This document shows, in pieces, positions 28,244 to 37,253 of a stretch of 37,562 nucleotides of DNA; position 1 is the first letter of the stretch; each line of letters starts with the position of its first letter. Source of the stretch: Paratrimastix pyriformis (taxonomy: Eukaryota > Preaxostyla > Paratrimastigidae); the NCBI GenBank assembly GCA_027972325.1, contig JAPMOS010000267.1, forward strand, positions 1-37,562. The letters run 5' to 3'. Below the pieces are notes generated by a model. That model was not told the DNA's origin. It worked only from the letters and a program-made list of their open reading frames with translations, and ran no database searches. The translations under genes and the position numbers were made by a program.

Positions 28244-29697
28244 GTGTGTGTGTGTCATACATGTTTGCAACATAGAGATGCAAAACTCCCGATTCCGGCC
28301 GAAGCCGGGGGGTAACATGACCCCCAGCCCTCCCATGTCCCCCGCAATTCTGCGGGCAACTAGGGCTAGGGGCGGGGGCTATGGTGACAGGGAGAGGTAG
28401 AAAAGAACGGGGAGGGGACCAAGGAATAGGGTGGATCGAGGAGATAAATCAGGGAAAAGACTGAACAACGGGACAAAAGATTGAACCGAAAGGAACACAA
28501 TTCCCTTACATTGGGACTTCTTGGGCATCCGCGTCCCCATGTACCATCTGGTACTGGTGCGGAACACGAACATCGGGGCGTGTTGTTGGCGGATCCACCA
28601 TCCAAAGTCCCGCCTCCGCGGCCCGTCCGGTCCCTGCGGGTACTCGAGCCGCCCCGCTCCCTTCAACCCCAGATCCGTGGGGCAGAGCGAGGCTCCCTTC
28701 GGCGTGGCAAGAAGCCCTTGCGCTGGGGCAGGGACAAGCGCAGGGCAGCATGGGCAGGGGCAGCATGGGCAGGGGCAACATGGGCAGGGGCAACATGGGC
28801 AGGGGCAGGGGCAGGGGCAGGGGCAGGGGCATGGGCAGGGGCCACAGTGGGAGTCGCAGTGGGGGCTGGTGCAGATGCAGTGGGGGCTGGTGCAGATGCA
28901 GTGGGGCTGCTGCAGATGCAGTGGGGGCTGGGGCGGCACCCTGGCGAACGGATTCCCGACCGGCGCGGGCTGCTGGTGGGCAACAGCAGGGCGCACAGCA
29001 AAAGGATTGCTGTCAGCCTTCTCCTCAACCCTGTCCTTCTTCTTTGCTGGCGAAGGTTCAGGGGATGGCGGACGTGGCCGACTCGTACCACCTCCAAGCT
29101 GAAGCGGGGCAGCTGAGGGTCGATGCAATGTGCGGTCACTTTTCCGGGAGGCTGTTTGACAGTGCTCGGTGACTTTGGACACAGGCCGGATTGCGGCGAA
29201 GCAGTGGACGGGTTCACCGAAGCCACAGGTCGGGCGGGAACGGGGTCGCCATCGATACTCGCGATACAGTAACGGGCTTGCTGGAAGACTCCAAATTGAA
29301 AATGGTGGCACCACAAATGAATTGAATCAATTGCGCAAGCTTTTGGCAGCACAGAGATTGATCGCCCCCCGCCGACCGTAGAATGCTCAAACTGATGCGC
29401 TGAAGCAACTTGGTCGACGGGATGCGCTTCTCAGAGGCCACCAAATACCCAAAAGTTTGCCAAACTCAGGGATCATGGTAGAAGTGAAGGAAAGACGGCT
29501 CAGCTGGTCCATGCTCCGGAAGATAGCTCGATGATCGTCGAGCTCGTCAATAAAGCACAGAAATGGATCTTCTTCATCAAGAATAGAAGCATGTTTTCAA
29601 TAAAGCAATGGTTGCGTCGTCCAGATCATCATTCACCGCAGTGATTTCGCAGGCCATAGCCCTGCGTAAATCGTGTTGAACTGAGAATAGTGCCGGG
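28243..29697 (-). mobile_element. LINE B: 1.45-kb ORF1-only LINE, inserted in gene-family copy 3
   Basis: Read on the minus strand, the 5' end is near 29,695 (CTCCCCGGCACTATT) and the 3' end is the (CA)6 tail at 28,255-28,244. No reverse transcriptase is present. The coding part resembles that of LINE C: MACEITAVNDDLDDATIALL, then a helical region, then PSPEPSPAKKKDRVEEKADS and a long Ala/Pro region made of short G-rich repeats, ending with RDFGWWIRQQHAPMFVF and TRWYMGTRMPKK. Frame changes break it. The 3' UTR has hairpins at 28,341-28,356, 28,295-28,308 (CCGGC-UUCG-GCCGG) and 28,264-28,284, then TATGACACAC. There is no target-site duplication; about 280 bases of target are missing. Confidence 0.75.
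28738..28932. repeat. G-rich short tandem repeats in LINE B
   Basis: 28,738-28,850 is made of GGGGCA and GGGCAACAT-like units; 28,853-28,930 is a 21-bp unit (GTGGGGGCTGGTGCAGATGCA) in three to four copies. Several runs of three or four G at short spacing could form G-quadruplexes on the plus strand. On the coding strand they give Ala/Pro repeats. Confidence 0.85.
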
Positions 29698-29820
29698 GAG
29701 TTGGGGAAGATCCGTTCGTAAAAAGCCTGTCGGCTTAGGTGCACCTCGGTCTTGTCCTCCGGTTGAAAGAAGTCGTAGGTCCTGGAGGAGGCGAGAAACC
29801 CACAACACATCAGGGAAAAC
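29698..29820 (-). pseudogene. Gene-family copy 3, start of exon 2 and intron
   Basis: The minus strand reads the intron (CCCTGATGTG...CTCCAG) and then RTYDFFQPEDKTEVHLSRQA and FYERIFP, as in copy 1, before LINE B begins. On the other side the sequence is cut at CAG (29,820-29,822), where a LINE A-family fragment begins. The trinucleotide CAG is shared by both partners at the junction. Confidence 0.75.
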
Positions 29821-30870
29821 AGATGGTCCGGTTGGTCAACACAGTGAGGCGGAAGGTGGAGGCAGGCATGCAGCTGTCGTGGACCAAGTGTGACTACCTG
29901 TGTGGGGGTGAAGAGTAAGACGGACCTGGACCTGGGTGAGGTCGGGTCATCAAGGTCCACAGAAGGGGGGCCATCCGGTACCTGGGGATTTGGATAGACG
30001 AGGAGATGAACATGAAGGTCAACACGGAGAAGGTCATCCAGAAAATGTGTGGGAGGCTGCACAGGCTGATGGACAAGAAGGTCCCCGAGGTTGATGGTGC
30101 AGATGATCAACGAGTGCGTGTCGACATGCCTCCAATATACTGCGAGGCAGTGCCCCATGCCGCAGAAGGACCTTGAGATCCTGCAGCAGCGTTATGCACG
30201 AGTATTTAGGGAGATTGGTGGGTGCTTGAAATGCGACCCGGCGGAGGTGCTCTTCTTCCCGGAGGATGAGGGTGGGATGGGTCTCAAGGACCCGGTGGAT
30301 GTGCACGACATGATGGTGCTCACGCAACTGCTGGGCAGGGTGGCGGACCAGCAAGGGTGCGGCGTGATGCTCCGTGAAGAGATAGCCCTATTGCAAAGTT
30401 GTGGACGACGAGTGAGCCTGCTGGACCCAGTGGGTCAGACTGCACGCGAAGGAGAAGATGCCGGGGTGGTGTCGGGGATGCTGAGGATCTTGCAAAGAAG
30501 GGGTTGGCCATTGTGAGGGATGGGGAGGTATCGAAGAAAGAAGTGGAATGGGGAATGCCGACAACACTGGAGGTTGGCAGAACCATGCAAAATCACCAAG
30601 AGCACAGGCAGACACTCATGAAGGGGCATCAGGAGTGTGTGACCTGATTGTGGGCGGTAGGTTCCAGTGGAAGGCACGATGCCGCAGTACGTGGAGGCCA
30701 TCAAGGCGTGTGTGCGTGTGGGAAACAAAGTGGAGACGGAATATGTTAAGCTGGCGAGGAGGATCCGAGAGGAGGAAGTGGCAGAAAGAGATCGAAGGGC
30801 AAGGACGGAGCAGGAAAGGAGGAGAGCCGAGAGGGGCGGGAGGATGGGGCAAGAGAGGAGGATGGTTTGC
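29820..30870 (+). mobile_element. Internal fragment of a LINE A-family element (RT thumb and linker)
   Basis: This matches LINE A from 15,107 (QMVRLVNTVRRKVE) to about 16,150: RYLGIWIDEEMNMKVN, VQMINECVSTCLQYTARQCP, GLKDPVDVHDMMVLTQLLGR, then the linker (KLARRIREEEVAERD). It has many small deletions and frame changes and neither end of the element. It contains the same frame switch at CTGTGTGGGGGTGAAG as LINE A. It ends before the left terminus of the DIRS element; 30,871-30,914 is unassigned. Confidence 0.85.
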
Positions 30871-30914
30871 GCATTTTGCAGGCAGCCACCCGCCCCCTCC
30901 CCCACTCCTCCTCC

Positions 30915-31095
30915 TACGGACCTCCTAGACCGACCACCCCCACCACCACAATCTAATAATAGGATAAGGATCCCATGTTCATTCTCTCTCGAAACATTTA
31001 AAGATTAATTTTTAATCCTTATTTTCTTTTCCTTCAAATATAGCTATCCTCACCATGGTACTTGAGACCTTATCCCCGCGAATTTTCGCGTTCGA
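30915..31095. repeat. Left inverted terminal repeat of the DIRS element
   Basis: From about 30,940 to 31,092 it is the reverse complement of 37,051-37,205, with a few one- or two-base differences. It is AT-rich inside a GC-rich region (AAACATTTAAAGATTAATTT), as expected for a promoter or terminator of the element. The outermost 25 bases are specific to this end. Confidence 0.92.
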
Positions 31096-31284
31096 CAAGA
31101 TCTGCACCACGGACTTCCGCCCTTACGACGGACCCCAGGAGGTGGATGAAAGGCGCCCTTCCGACTCGATCCTTCTGCCGGGAAAAGAAGGGCTAGTAAA
31201 ACCCGGTCTGAGTCGCATGTCTTTACCTTCACCCTCTCCACACTGGAGGCGTCCGCAAACCGCCAAGTCGCGGCCTGGGGCAGG

Positions 31285-31410
31285 TGGGTGGGATTATCTC
31301 GTGGTGGTGGGGGTGGTCGGTCTAGGGAGGTCCGTAGAAATCCTTCATGGAATTCGGACTTCCCAGACCACCTACGACAGGAGACCACCCCACCACCACA
31401 ATCTCATAAT
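31285..31410. repeat. Internal complementary region of the DIRS element
   Basis: 31,288-31,335 is the reverse complement of the left terminus (GTGGTGGGGGTGGTCGGTCT...GGTCCGTA). The bases directly after it, 31,336-31,410, are the reverse complement of the right terminus (GAAATCCTTC...CAGACCACCTACGACAGG). The two halves meet without a gap, fixing the element's ends at 30,915 and 37,253. This is the classical DIRS device thought to template circle formation. Confidence 0.92.
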
Positions 31411-31463
31411 AGGATTTTCAAAGATCCTCATCAGTCCCGAAGAGGGTCACCATTGGTGCCTCC

Positions 31464-32360
31464 CTAGGGGCTGCGCGATTTTGTGCCTGTCCATTGCGCT
31501 GGACTGGCTCGACCACCAAACATCCTCCGAACCACCGCGTCAGGGACCTGGTGTTCAAGGAGTTTCGTCGCCGCGGCGCCCCTCAGGGCATGCGGTCGGA
31601 ATTCTGGCGGGATGCCGGCCTCCCGCATCAAGCGGGAGGTGAGCGTGGAGATGCGTTCCGCAGACAGAGGCTCTCCCGCAAGGCGACAAAGAGTGCGTCC
31701 GAGTCGCCAGGGCGGCGCCACGGCGGACCTCCTTTGCGCAGCAATGGGGCAGGTGACGTCATTTTCCGGTACTCCACCGATATGACGCGCCTCCACTGAC
31801 CCGCCGACGTCTTCGTCTTCAGGGTCAAGTCCATCCCATGGTCGGCCTCCTCCCAGTGGGAGAGGCTGACCGAAATCCTGGCCATGTCACCGCCCCTCAA
31901 TCCTGAGGTGTACAGGAGTATGGCCATCTTCCCGAGCAGGTCATCGCGCGAAAGGGATCCATTCGGACCCTTTCTGCGAAGCAACTCGCCCAATGGGAGG
32001 GATCGAAGGTCCGATCATACTTCGGGACCGACGGACGTTGTCTTTGATCCCTCAAGAACCAGACGCACCCAGGGGTTGTCCCCAGGTTCTTGCCGAGCAG
32101 TATCGAGAGCTTTGCTGAAATAGCACTCGAGAGGTTTGTGAACCACTTACTGCTGAATGCATTTCCTGCGAACTGTTCCGCCAGGAAATTCCCGAGGCGA
32201 ACACCTGTCGCCTCAAAGGGGTCCAGGGATTTCTCCTGGCACCAGCGCGTCCAGCGTGCCCAGGCCAAAGCTATGGCTTTCCGGCGAGACTCAGAACGAG
32301 CCATATTCACCAGGGCTATAGCGCCGTCGCCGGCCTCCTCTGGAGGAAAGAAGGCGCAGC
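31464..32360 (-). pseudogene. Tyrosine recombinase remnant of the DIRS element
   Basis: The minus strand encodes a phage-integrase-like region in pieces: an N-terminal DNA-binding part, a core part with the first catalytic Arg region (TSGLRGGDMARI), and the HxxR-type box (HALRGAAATKLL). The element uses this enzyme in place of an integrase to insert its circular DNA. It is broken. Confidence 0.8.
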
Positions 32361-32381
32361 GGTTGGGTGCCACCGCACCCA

Positions 32382-34466
32382 TCAACTCTGGGTCAGCCAG
32401 GTCGTCCAGTTGAACGACAGCTTCTTCTTGCTCGGATGCCCCGAGAGAAGAACCGCTATCGCTCTCCATTGCGGTTTCCCCACCCCGAAAGCATTCCCGC
32501 CGATCCCCGGCAGAAAGGTCTCCGGGGAATCCGGCAAAAGGAGGGGTGTCTCGATAAGCAATTTGCTCATCGTCGGGAACCACAACGCGGACCTCCAGAG
32601 CGGGAGAATCAGCATCATTGTTGCCTTCTCCCGGATTATTTTCCGGAGGACACGTGCCACCTGATTGAAGGGTGTATTGGCGTACAGCCGCCTCCGCCCC
32701 CAGTCCTGTACGTAGGCATCGATCGCTTCCGCTTGAGGGTCCAGTCGCATCGACCAGAATCTCGGAAGCTGCGCATTCGCCATCGTGGCGAATGCGTCGA
32801 GTTCGGGCTGAAAACCCAGCGTCTGGCATGCCCACTCGAATATCTGAGGGTTCAACTTCCAGTCCGAGTTGTCCCTCATCCTGCTCAGGCGATCGGCATG
32901 CAGGTTGGTCGTATCGGCAATATGTTCCGGTACGACCCTCACCTGCATGCGTTGCGTCTCCTGCCATATTTCCAACAGCAAGGGATGCAGGGCCGTGCTC
33001 CCCGTGTTCCAGTTCCTCACTGTCGCGACCGCAACGGTCGAGTCGCTCTGCCAACGGATCACCGTGCCGCTGGGCAGGTGTTTCCGGAAGGCACGGAGGG
33101 CCCAGAGGAGCGCAGCCAATTCGCGCCAGTTGATGTGCATCTCCGTCTCCTGGAGCGCTTGCCTCCAAAACCCCCTTGCTTCGAGCTGTTTCGGTGACAT
33201 TTCCAACGCCGCACCCCAGGCCAGGTTGCTGGCATCGGTGTGGAGGGTCATCGTGGGGCGATGATCCGTCGAGGCCATCCCGTTCTGCGGGAGGTTCCTC
33301 ACCCACCATTCCACTTCTCCCAAAGCCTCGTTGTTGAGTAGGCTGGTGCCATCCCAACCCGACCTCTGCACCGCACGTGCCTTGCAGCGGTTCAGATGGA
33401 ACAGGTGGAGGTGAGCCGGCTCGATCGCCGGTCGGGTGGCAACCAAAGAGCCCACCAGGCGCGCTAACAGCGCTGTCGAGACCGACGACCTGCCTTTGAC
33501 CTGTTCCAACAGCGTCAGAAGGTTCCCCACCCTTTCGGGGGGCAATGAGATCGTCAACTTGTTCGAGTCCAGCACAAAGCCGAGGAACACAATCTTTTGT
33601 GTCCCCTCGAAGATGCATTTGTTCTCGGAAATTGTGAACCCGAGTTTCACAAAGAGTTCCACCGCCCAGAGTGTGTGGAGCTGCGACTCCTGCCGGCTGC
33701 CGGCAATAAGGAGGAGGTCGTCGAGGTACGAGACACACCTGACGCCTCTCCTGCGCAGCTCCTCCACCACTGGTCTGAGAACCTTTGTAAATGTGAAAGG
33801 GGCTAACTTTGTGCCGAACGGCATGGCTAGTGACACGAACACTCGGTCCTGCCAGGCGAAGGCCAGCATCTTCTGGGATTCCTTTTCCACAGGAAGATGC
33901 CAGTATGCCTTTTTTAAATCTATTTTGGACAGCAGGTCGCTCTTCCCCATCAACAAGAGCGCGTCCCTGATGCCTTCCATCTTGAAATGCCTGTCGTCCA
34001 CAAATTGGTTCGACATTCGGCAGTCCAGGATCGGTCTGTACGTTCCGTCCGGTTTTGTCACTGTAAACAAATTTTGTTTCAGTAGGCCCGGGGTTTGCGG
34101 CGGTACTTCGCTCACCGCGCCAAGTTGGAGCAGTTCCTTGATCTCGAGAGCCACTGCCTGTGCCGCTGCCTCTGGTAAGGCCAGCTGACGTTGTGGCGCA
34201 CGAAACGGTTTGCGTGGTATGATTTCCCTTTTGACCTGGAAACCATCTCTTATAACTTGCAGGGCAAATGCCCTTGATGGAGAGGCTAATGCCTCCCATT
34301 CCCCCAAACAGGCCCGCAGTTTCCCTGGAAAGTTTTCCAGTGACTGCGTCCTTTGGCATGTTTCCCGCACCTTGCGAAAAAGTCGAGGCAATAGTGCTGC
34401 TCCTTGATCTTCTTTGTCGACGTGGGAGGCGGGATGGGCTTTAGGGGGCTCGCTTAAAACGAGCAA
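32382..34466 (-). CDS. DIRS reverse transcriptase, RNase H and DAM-like methyltransferase (fossil)
   Basis: One open frame of 694 codons. Reverse transcriptase spans about residues 100-300 (motif A SKIDLKKAYWH, motif C SYLDDLLL), RNase H about 390-520 (LHTDASNLAWGAA, HINWRELAALLWAL, RWQSDSTVAV), and a DAM-like N6-adenine methyltransferase segment about 540-640 (ELDAFATMANAQLPRF, YANTPFN, MMLILPLW). This three-domain order is known for DIRS elements. It lies between LINE C and the recombinase. Confidence 0.88.
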   Translation of the reverse strand: MLVLSEPPKAHPASHVDKEDQGAALLPRLFRKVRETCQRTQSLENFPGKLRACLGEWEALASPSRAFALQVIRDGFQVKREIIPRKPFRAPQRQLALPEAAAQAVALEIKELLQLGAVSEVPPQTPGLLKQNLFTVTKPDGTYRPILDCRMSNQFVDDRHFKMEGIRDALLLMGKSDLLSKIDLKKAYWHLPVEKESQKMLAFAWQDRVFVSLAMPFGTKLAPFTFTKVLRPVVEELRRRGVRCVSYLDDLLLIAGSRQESQLHTLWAVELFVKLGFTISENKCIFEGTQKIVFLGFVLDSNKLTISLPPERVGNLLTLLEQVKGRSSVSTALLARLVGSLVATRPAIEPAHLHLFHLNRCKARAVQRSGWDGTSLLNNEALGEVEWWVRNLPQNGMASTDHRPTMTLHTDASNLAWGAALEMSPKQLEARGFWRQALQETEMHINWRELAALLWALRAFRKHLPSGTVIRWQSDSTVAVATVRNWNTGSTALHPLLLEIWQETQRMQVRVVPEHIADTTNLHADRLSRMRDNSDWKLNPQIFEWACQTLGFQPELDAFATMANAQLPRFWSMRLDPQAEAIDAYVQDWGRRRLYANTPFNQVARVLRKIIREKATMMLILPLWRSALWFPTMSKLLIETPLLLPDSPETFLPGIGGNAFGVGKPQWRAIAVLLSGHPSKKKLSFNWTTWLTQS

Positions 34467-34476
34467 ACTTACCAGG

Positions 34477-35878
34477 TTTTCTCCCCGGGTTCTAGCCGAT
34501 CAGCACATTCAAATTGCGTGCTCGCTCTTCCCTCGTGCATGCATATTGCCGAGGAGAATCATCTTAGTGACTTTCAGGCTCATTTTCTAAAAGAGCACGC
34601 ACAATGTGGCAAGCGCGAAGTGTTTCTTGAATTTTTCAATCGCGCTGAGGAAGATGATCTGGTCTTCCACGACCTTGACCACATTTCTACTTTCAAGAAT
34701 TCGATGCTGGATGAATTTTGCAAACTCTTTGGGCATTTGGGTTTCTCTTCTGGAGCCTTCCTTCGAGTACCTTGTTGAAGGGCATCATTGAATCGCTGCA
34801 GAAGGGCTGTTCTCCAGCTGTGTCTCGGGATCGCATTGCAGTCTGGATCCAGAAACTATTGTCCTCGTTTATGTGGCAGTGCTATCTCAAGTATCGAGAC
34901 GACGCTCCACCATCTCATTCTCGCCACTCTTCGGCATCCTCAACTGACGACTCTTCTGAACCTCCAACTTCGCCAGAAAGTTTTCCTACGCGTACCCATC
35001 AGCGTGGTGGGGACCGGACGTGTCCATTCCCGGTCTCACTCATCATCTGATTCATCGGCGACGAGGCGCAACAAGACTCCCCGCTCCCGCGTCCGTTCAC
35101 GCTCACCGAAGCACGCGGATGCAAAGGGGGGTTCGCCTCGCCCCTCGGCCAAGAAGGCTGCGCGTACGGAAGCGACCTCCACACGGAAGTTGCCTGCCTC
35201 CCCGCCTGCCCGGTGTCGCCGCCCCGCCTCCGCCCCCTGCCGCCACGGTGTCGGCCCCGGTCCGGTCCCGACTGAGCAGGGGAAGCCCTGCAGTCCGCGG
35301 GTCTCGCCCAGGCGGGATGGAAGGCGATCAAGGCCATTTGCGCGGCAGCCCCGCTCCAACCAAGCCGGCTGCGGCAAGTCGAGTGTTCTGGCGCCCCTCC
35401 ACCACCTCCCCACTTCTTGCCCTTCTGACCCTCCTTCGTCCATCTGCTCTCTTCCTCTGCCTCCCCAATCTCGTGTGCCGATCTTGGCGTCCGTGTGGTG
35501 CGTGCTGGGCGTTCTCCTGTTCCAACCCGGATGGACCGGCGGTGAGACTTCTCGTGGTTGCGCGCGAGCACTGTCTATGTGCTACACCCACGCACGATGG
35601 TATGTCGGGTAAACCTCCCCGTTCAGGCCTTTTAAGATGTCTTTTCGTTCTTTTGTTTCATGGATGCGGGAGGTTCTGCGTGTTGTCTCTCTCCTGTCCG
35701 CTCCTTCCATTCCATGCGTCTGCTGCTGGTCTTCCTGGACGAGTGCGTCGTCCGTGTCGGTTGGCGGTTTATCGCATGTTACCCCCACTTCGGTGGGATG
35801 CACCCCCGTTATGAGCTGATCAATACAGGGGTGTTGGGCGAGGACCCTTTGGGGTTTCTCCAAGTATCCAACAACAAC
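34477..35878 (+). mobile_element. LINE C: 1.4-kb ORF1-only LINE with target-site duplication
   Basis: It is flanked by AACTTACCAGG at 34,466-34,476 and 35,879-35,889, an 11-bp target-site duplication (the first AA could also belong to the tail). The 5' end TTTTCTCCCCGGGTTCTAGC resembles that of LINE B. The coding part starts at ATG 34,539 (MHIAEENHLSDFQAHFLKEH) and continues as an acidic helical domain to a stop at 34,778, then in another frame KGIIESLQKGCSPAVSRDRI and a Ser/Arg-rich basic tail (RRNKTPRSRVRSRSPKHADA). No reverse transcriptase. The 3' UTR has hairpins at 35,737-35,753, 35,784-35,797 (CCCAC-UUCG-GUGGG) and about 35,844-35,855, then AAGTATCC and (CAA)n. It lies antisense within the DIRS element. 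Confidence 0.8.
34539..34778 (+). CDS. LINE C ORF1-like small acidic protein
   Basis: 79 codons: MHIAEENHLSDFQAHFLKEH, then CGKREVFLEFFNRAEEDDLV and LDEFCKLFGHLGFSSGAF. LINE B has a counterpart (29,657-29,440, minus: MACEITAVNDDLDDATIALL, later MDQLSRLSFTSTMIPEFGKL). Both look like a compact helical domain followed, after a frame change, by a basic region. I recognise no known ORF1 fold. Judging by position it would be an RNA-binding or particle-forming protein of a non-autonomous LINE; that is inference. Confidence 0.45.
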   Translation: MHIAEENHLSDFQAHFLKEHAQCGKREVFLEFFNRAEEDDLVFHDLDHISTFKNSMLDEFCKLFGHLGFSSGAFLRVPC

Positions 35879-35889
35879 AACTTACCAGG

Positions 35890-37092
35890 CCGCTGGCGAC
35901 GTTGAGTTCCAGCAGGGCGGGTAGATACGACCGCAGATGCAGCAGCCGGGCGAGTAGCCTGCGCCAGAGTTGGGGCGGTCCTCGTTGCCTGGGCGCCTGA
36001 GACGGATTTCTCAAGCCGCCAAGTCCTCACGGCTGAACATATCAGTCGTGTCGTCAATGCCCTTGGGCGCCGAGGCCAGCATCACGCTGGGGCGCACGAA
36101 TGGAACGAGCCGCTGCTTGCGCGTCCGCTCAATTGCGGACAATAAATATTCAGTGAGTTGGGACGCGTGCCTGATGGCCCGTCCCACCTTCTCCGCATCT
36201 GCTTCCGGTGCCACCATTTGAGAGAGGGCCGAAACCAGCACTCGACGGAGGAGCACCGCTCGACCTCGAATCCCACGAGGATGCGCTCCACCTCGGGGGC
36301 GCCAAGAGCTGGCGCGGAATCAGGTGCCGAAGTCTCCGGTTGACGGAGCGGCAACTTGAGGTCATAGGGCAACGACGGGTACATGCGGCAAGGGAAATGA
36401 TCGCGGAGCGGGGAGCGGTTCGTGTTGAACCGCCGCGCGTCCGGCTTGACAGCCTCGGTAAGAAGGTCTGGGACCTTGGCAAGCACTTTGGGGGCGAACA
36501 GGTCCAGATCATCTGCGGAGACAACGTCCTGTTCTTCAGGGGCAGGAAGCTCGTCGCCGCCTTCTCGGGCAATTCGCCTGGAGGGTTCACCGTCGTTCAT
36601 CGCAGCGTCGTTAAATTCGGCGCCTGCGCATGAATCGGATAAGTGCAAAAGTGCAGTGTTTTGACACAGACCTGCATCAGCTAGATCTTTAGCCTCGTCC
36701 GGGCAAATCCTCGGGGCCAACGGCGAACGGCAGCGGGCTTTTCTTGGACACCAGCACCTGTCGGAGCCGCAGGCGGAGTGGTCTTGACGGAGCCTTTCTT
36801 GAGCGGGATCCGCGGGAGCCGCGGAGCCTCAAAGCGAGCAAAACGGATCTTCCTTGGGCGAGGCCAGGCCGTTGCCAGGCGTCAGTGGAGCCAGCGCGTG
36901 GGAGCCGGCGCCAGAGGGTCCCCGCCGGAGGCAGGGGGTTGCAAGAGCAGCAGAGGGCGCCGTAGCCGTAGCGGTAGCCGTAGCAGTAGTAGCAGTGGGT
37001 GCAGACATCGCAAAACGAACGAGAGAGAGTGAGTAGCAGACACCAGCGGCGCGAATGCGAAAATTCGCGGGGAATAAGGTCTCAAGTACCAT
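35890..37092 (-). pseudogene. Gag-like region of the DIRS element (fossil)
   Basis: Minus-strand coding potential runs from the right terminal repeat to LINE C: an Ala/Thr-rich start (MSAPTATTATATATATA) inside and next to the repeat, then a 212-codon open stretch at 36,720-36,082, and a basic Ala-rich end. Position makes it the Gag-like ORF of the element. It is interrupted by LINE C and has a few other breaks. Confidence 0.6.
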
Positions 37093-37253
37093 GGAGGATA
37101 GCTATATTTGAAGGAAAAGAAAATAAGGATTAAAATTAATCTTTAAATGTTTCGAGAGAATGAACATGGGATCCTTATCCTATTATTAGATTGTGGTGGT
37201 GGGGTGGTCTCCTGTCGTAGGTGGTCTGGGAAGTCCGAATTCCGAAGGATTTC
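37051..37253. repeat. Right inverted terminal repeat of the DIRS element
   Basis: This is the reverse complement partner of 30,940-31,092, plus about 50 end-specific bases out to GGATTTC at 37,253. Those end-specific bases are found again, inverted, in the internal complementary region at 31,336-31,410. ATGGTACTTGAGACC lies in the same place in both repeats, so both ends supply a start codon reading inward. Confidence 0.92.

Larger units (their letters stand above)
30915..37253 (-). mobile_element. DIRS-like tyrosine-recombinase retroelement (fossil, broken)
   Basis: This is a DIRS-group element of about 6.3 kb, of which 1.4 kb is the inserted LINE C. Transcription is on the minus strand. 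Parts from right to left: right inverted terminal repeat; Gag-like region (about 37,090-35,890); LINE C; reverse transcriptase, RNase H and DAM-like methyltransferase (34,466-32,382); tyrosine recombinase (about 32,360-31,460); internal complementary region (31,285-31,410); left inverted terminal repeat. The inverted termini differ at only a few positions over some 155 bp, so insertion was fairly recent. It has a handful of breaks plus the LINE insertion. CTCCTCCTCC is found just outside both ends. Confidence 0.9.

Noticed and set aside
31897-34359. An 820-codon minus-strand open frame overlapping the DIRS reverse transcriptase
   Set aside because: Most of it is an out-of-frame shadow of the RT-RNase H frame at 32,382-34,466; only its last part has recombinase-like sense.
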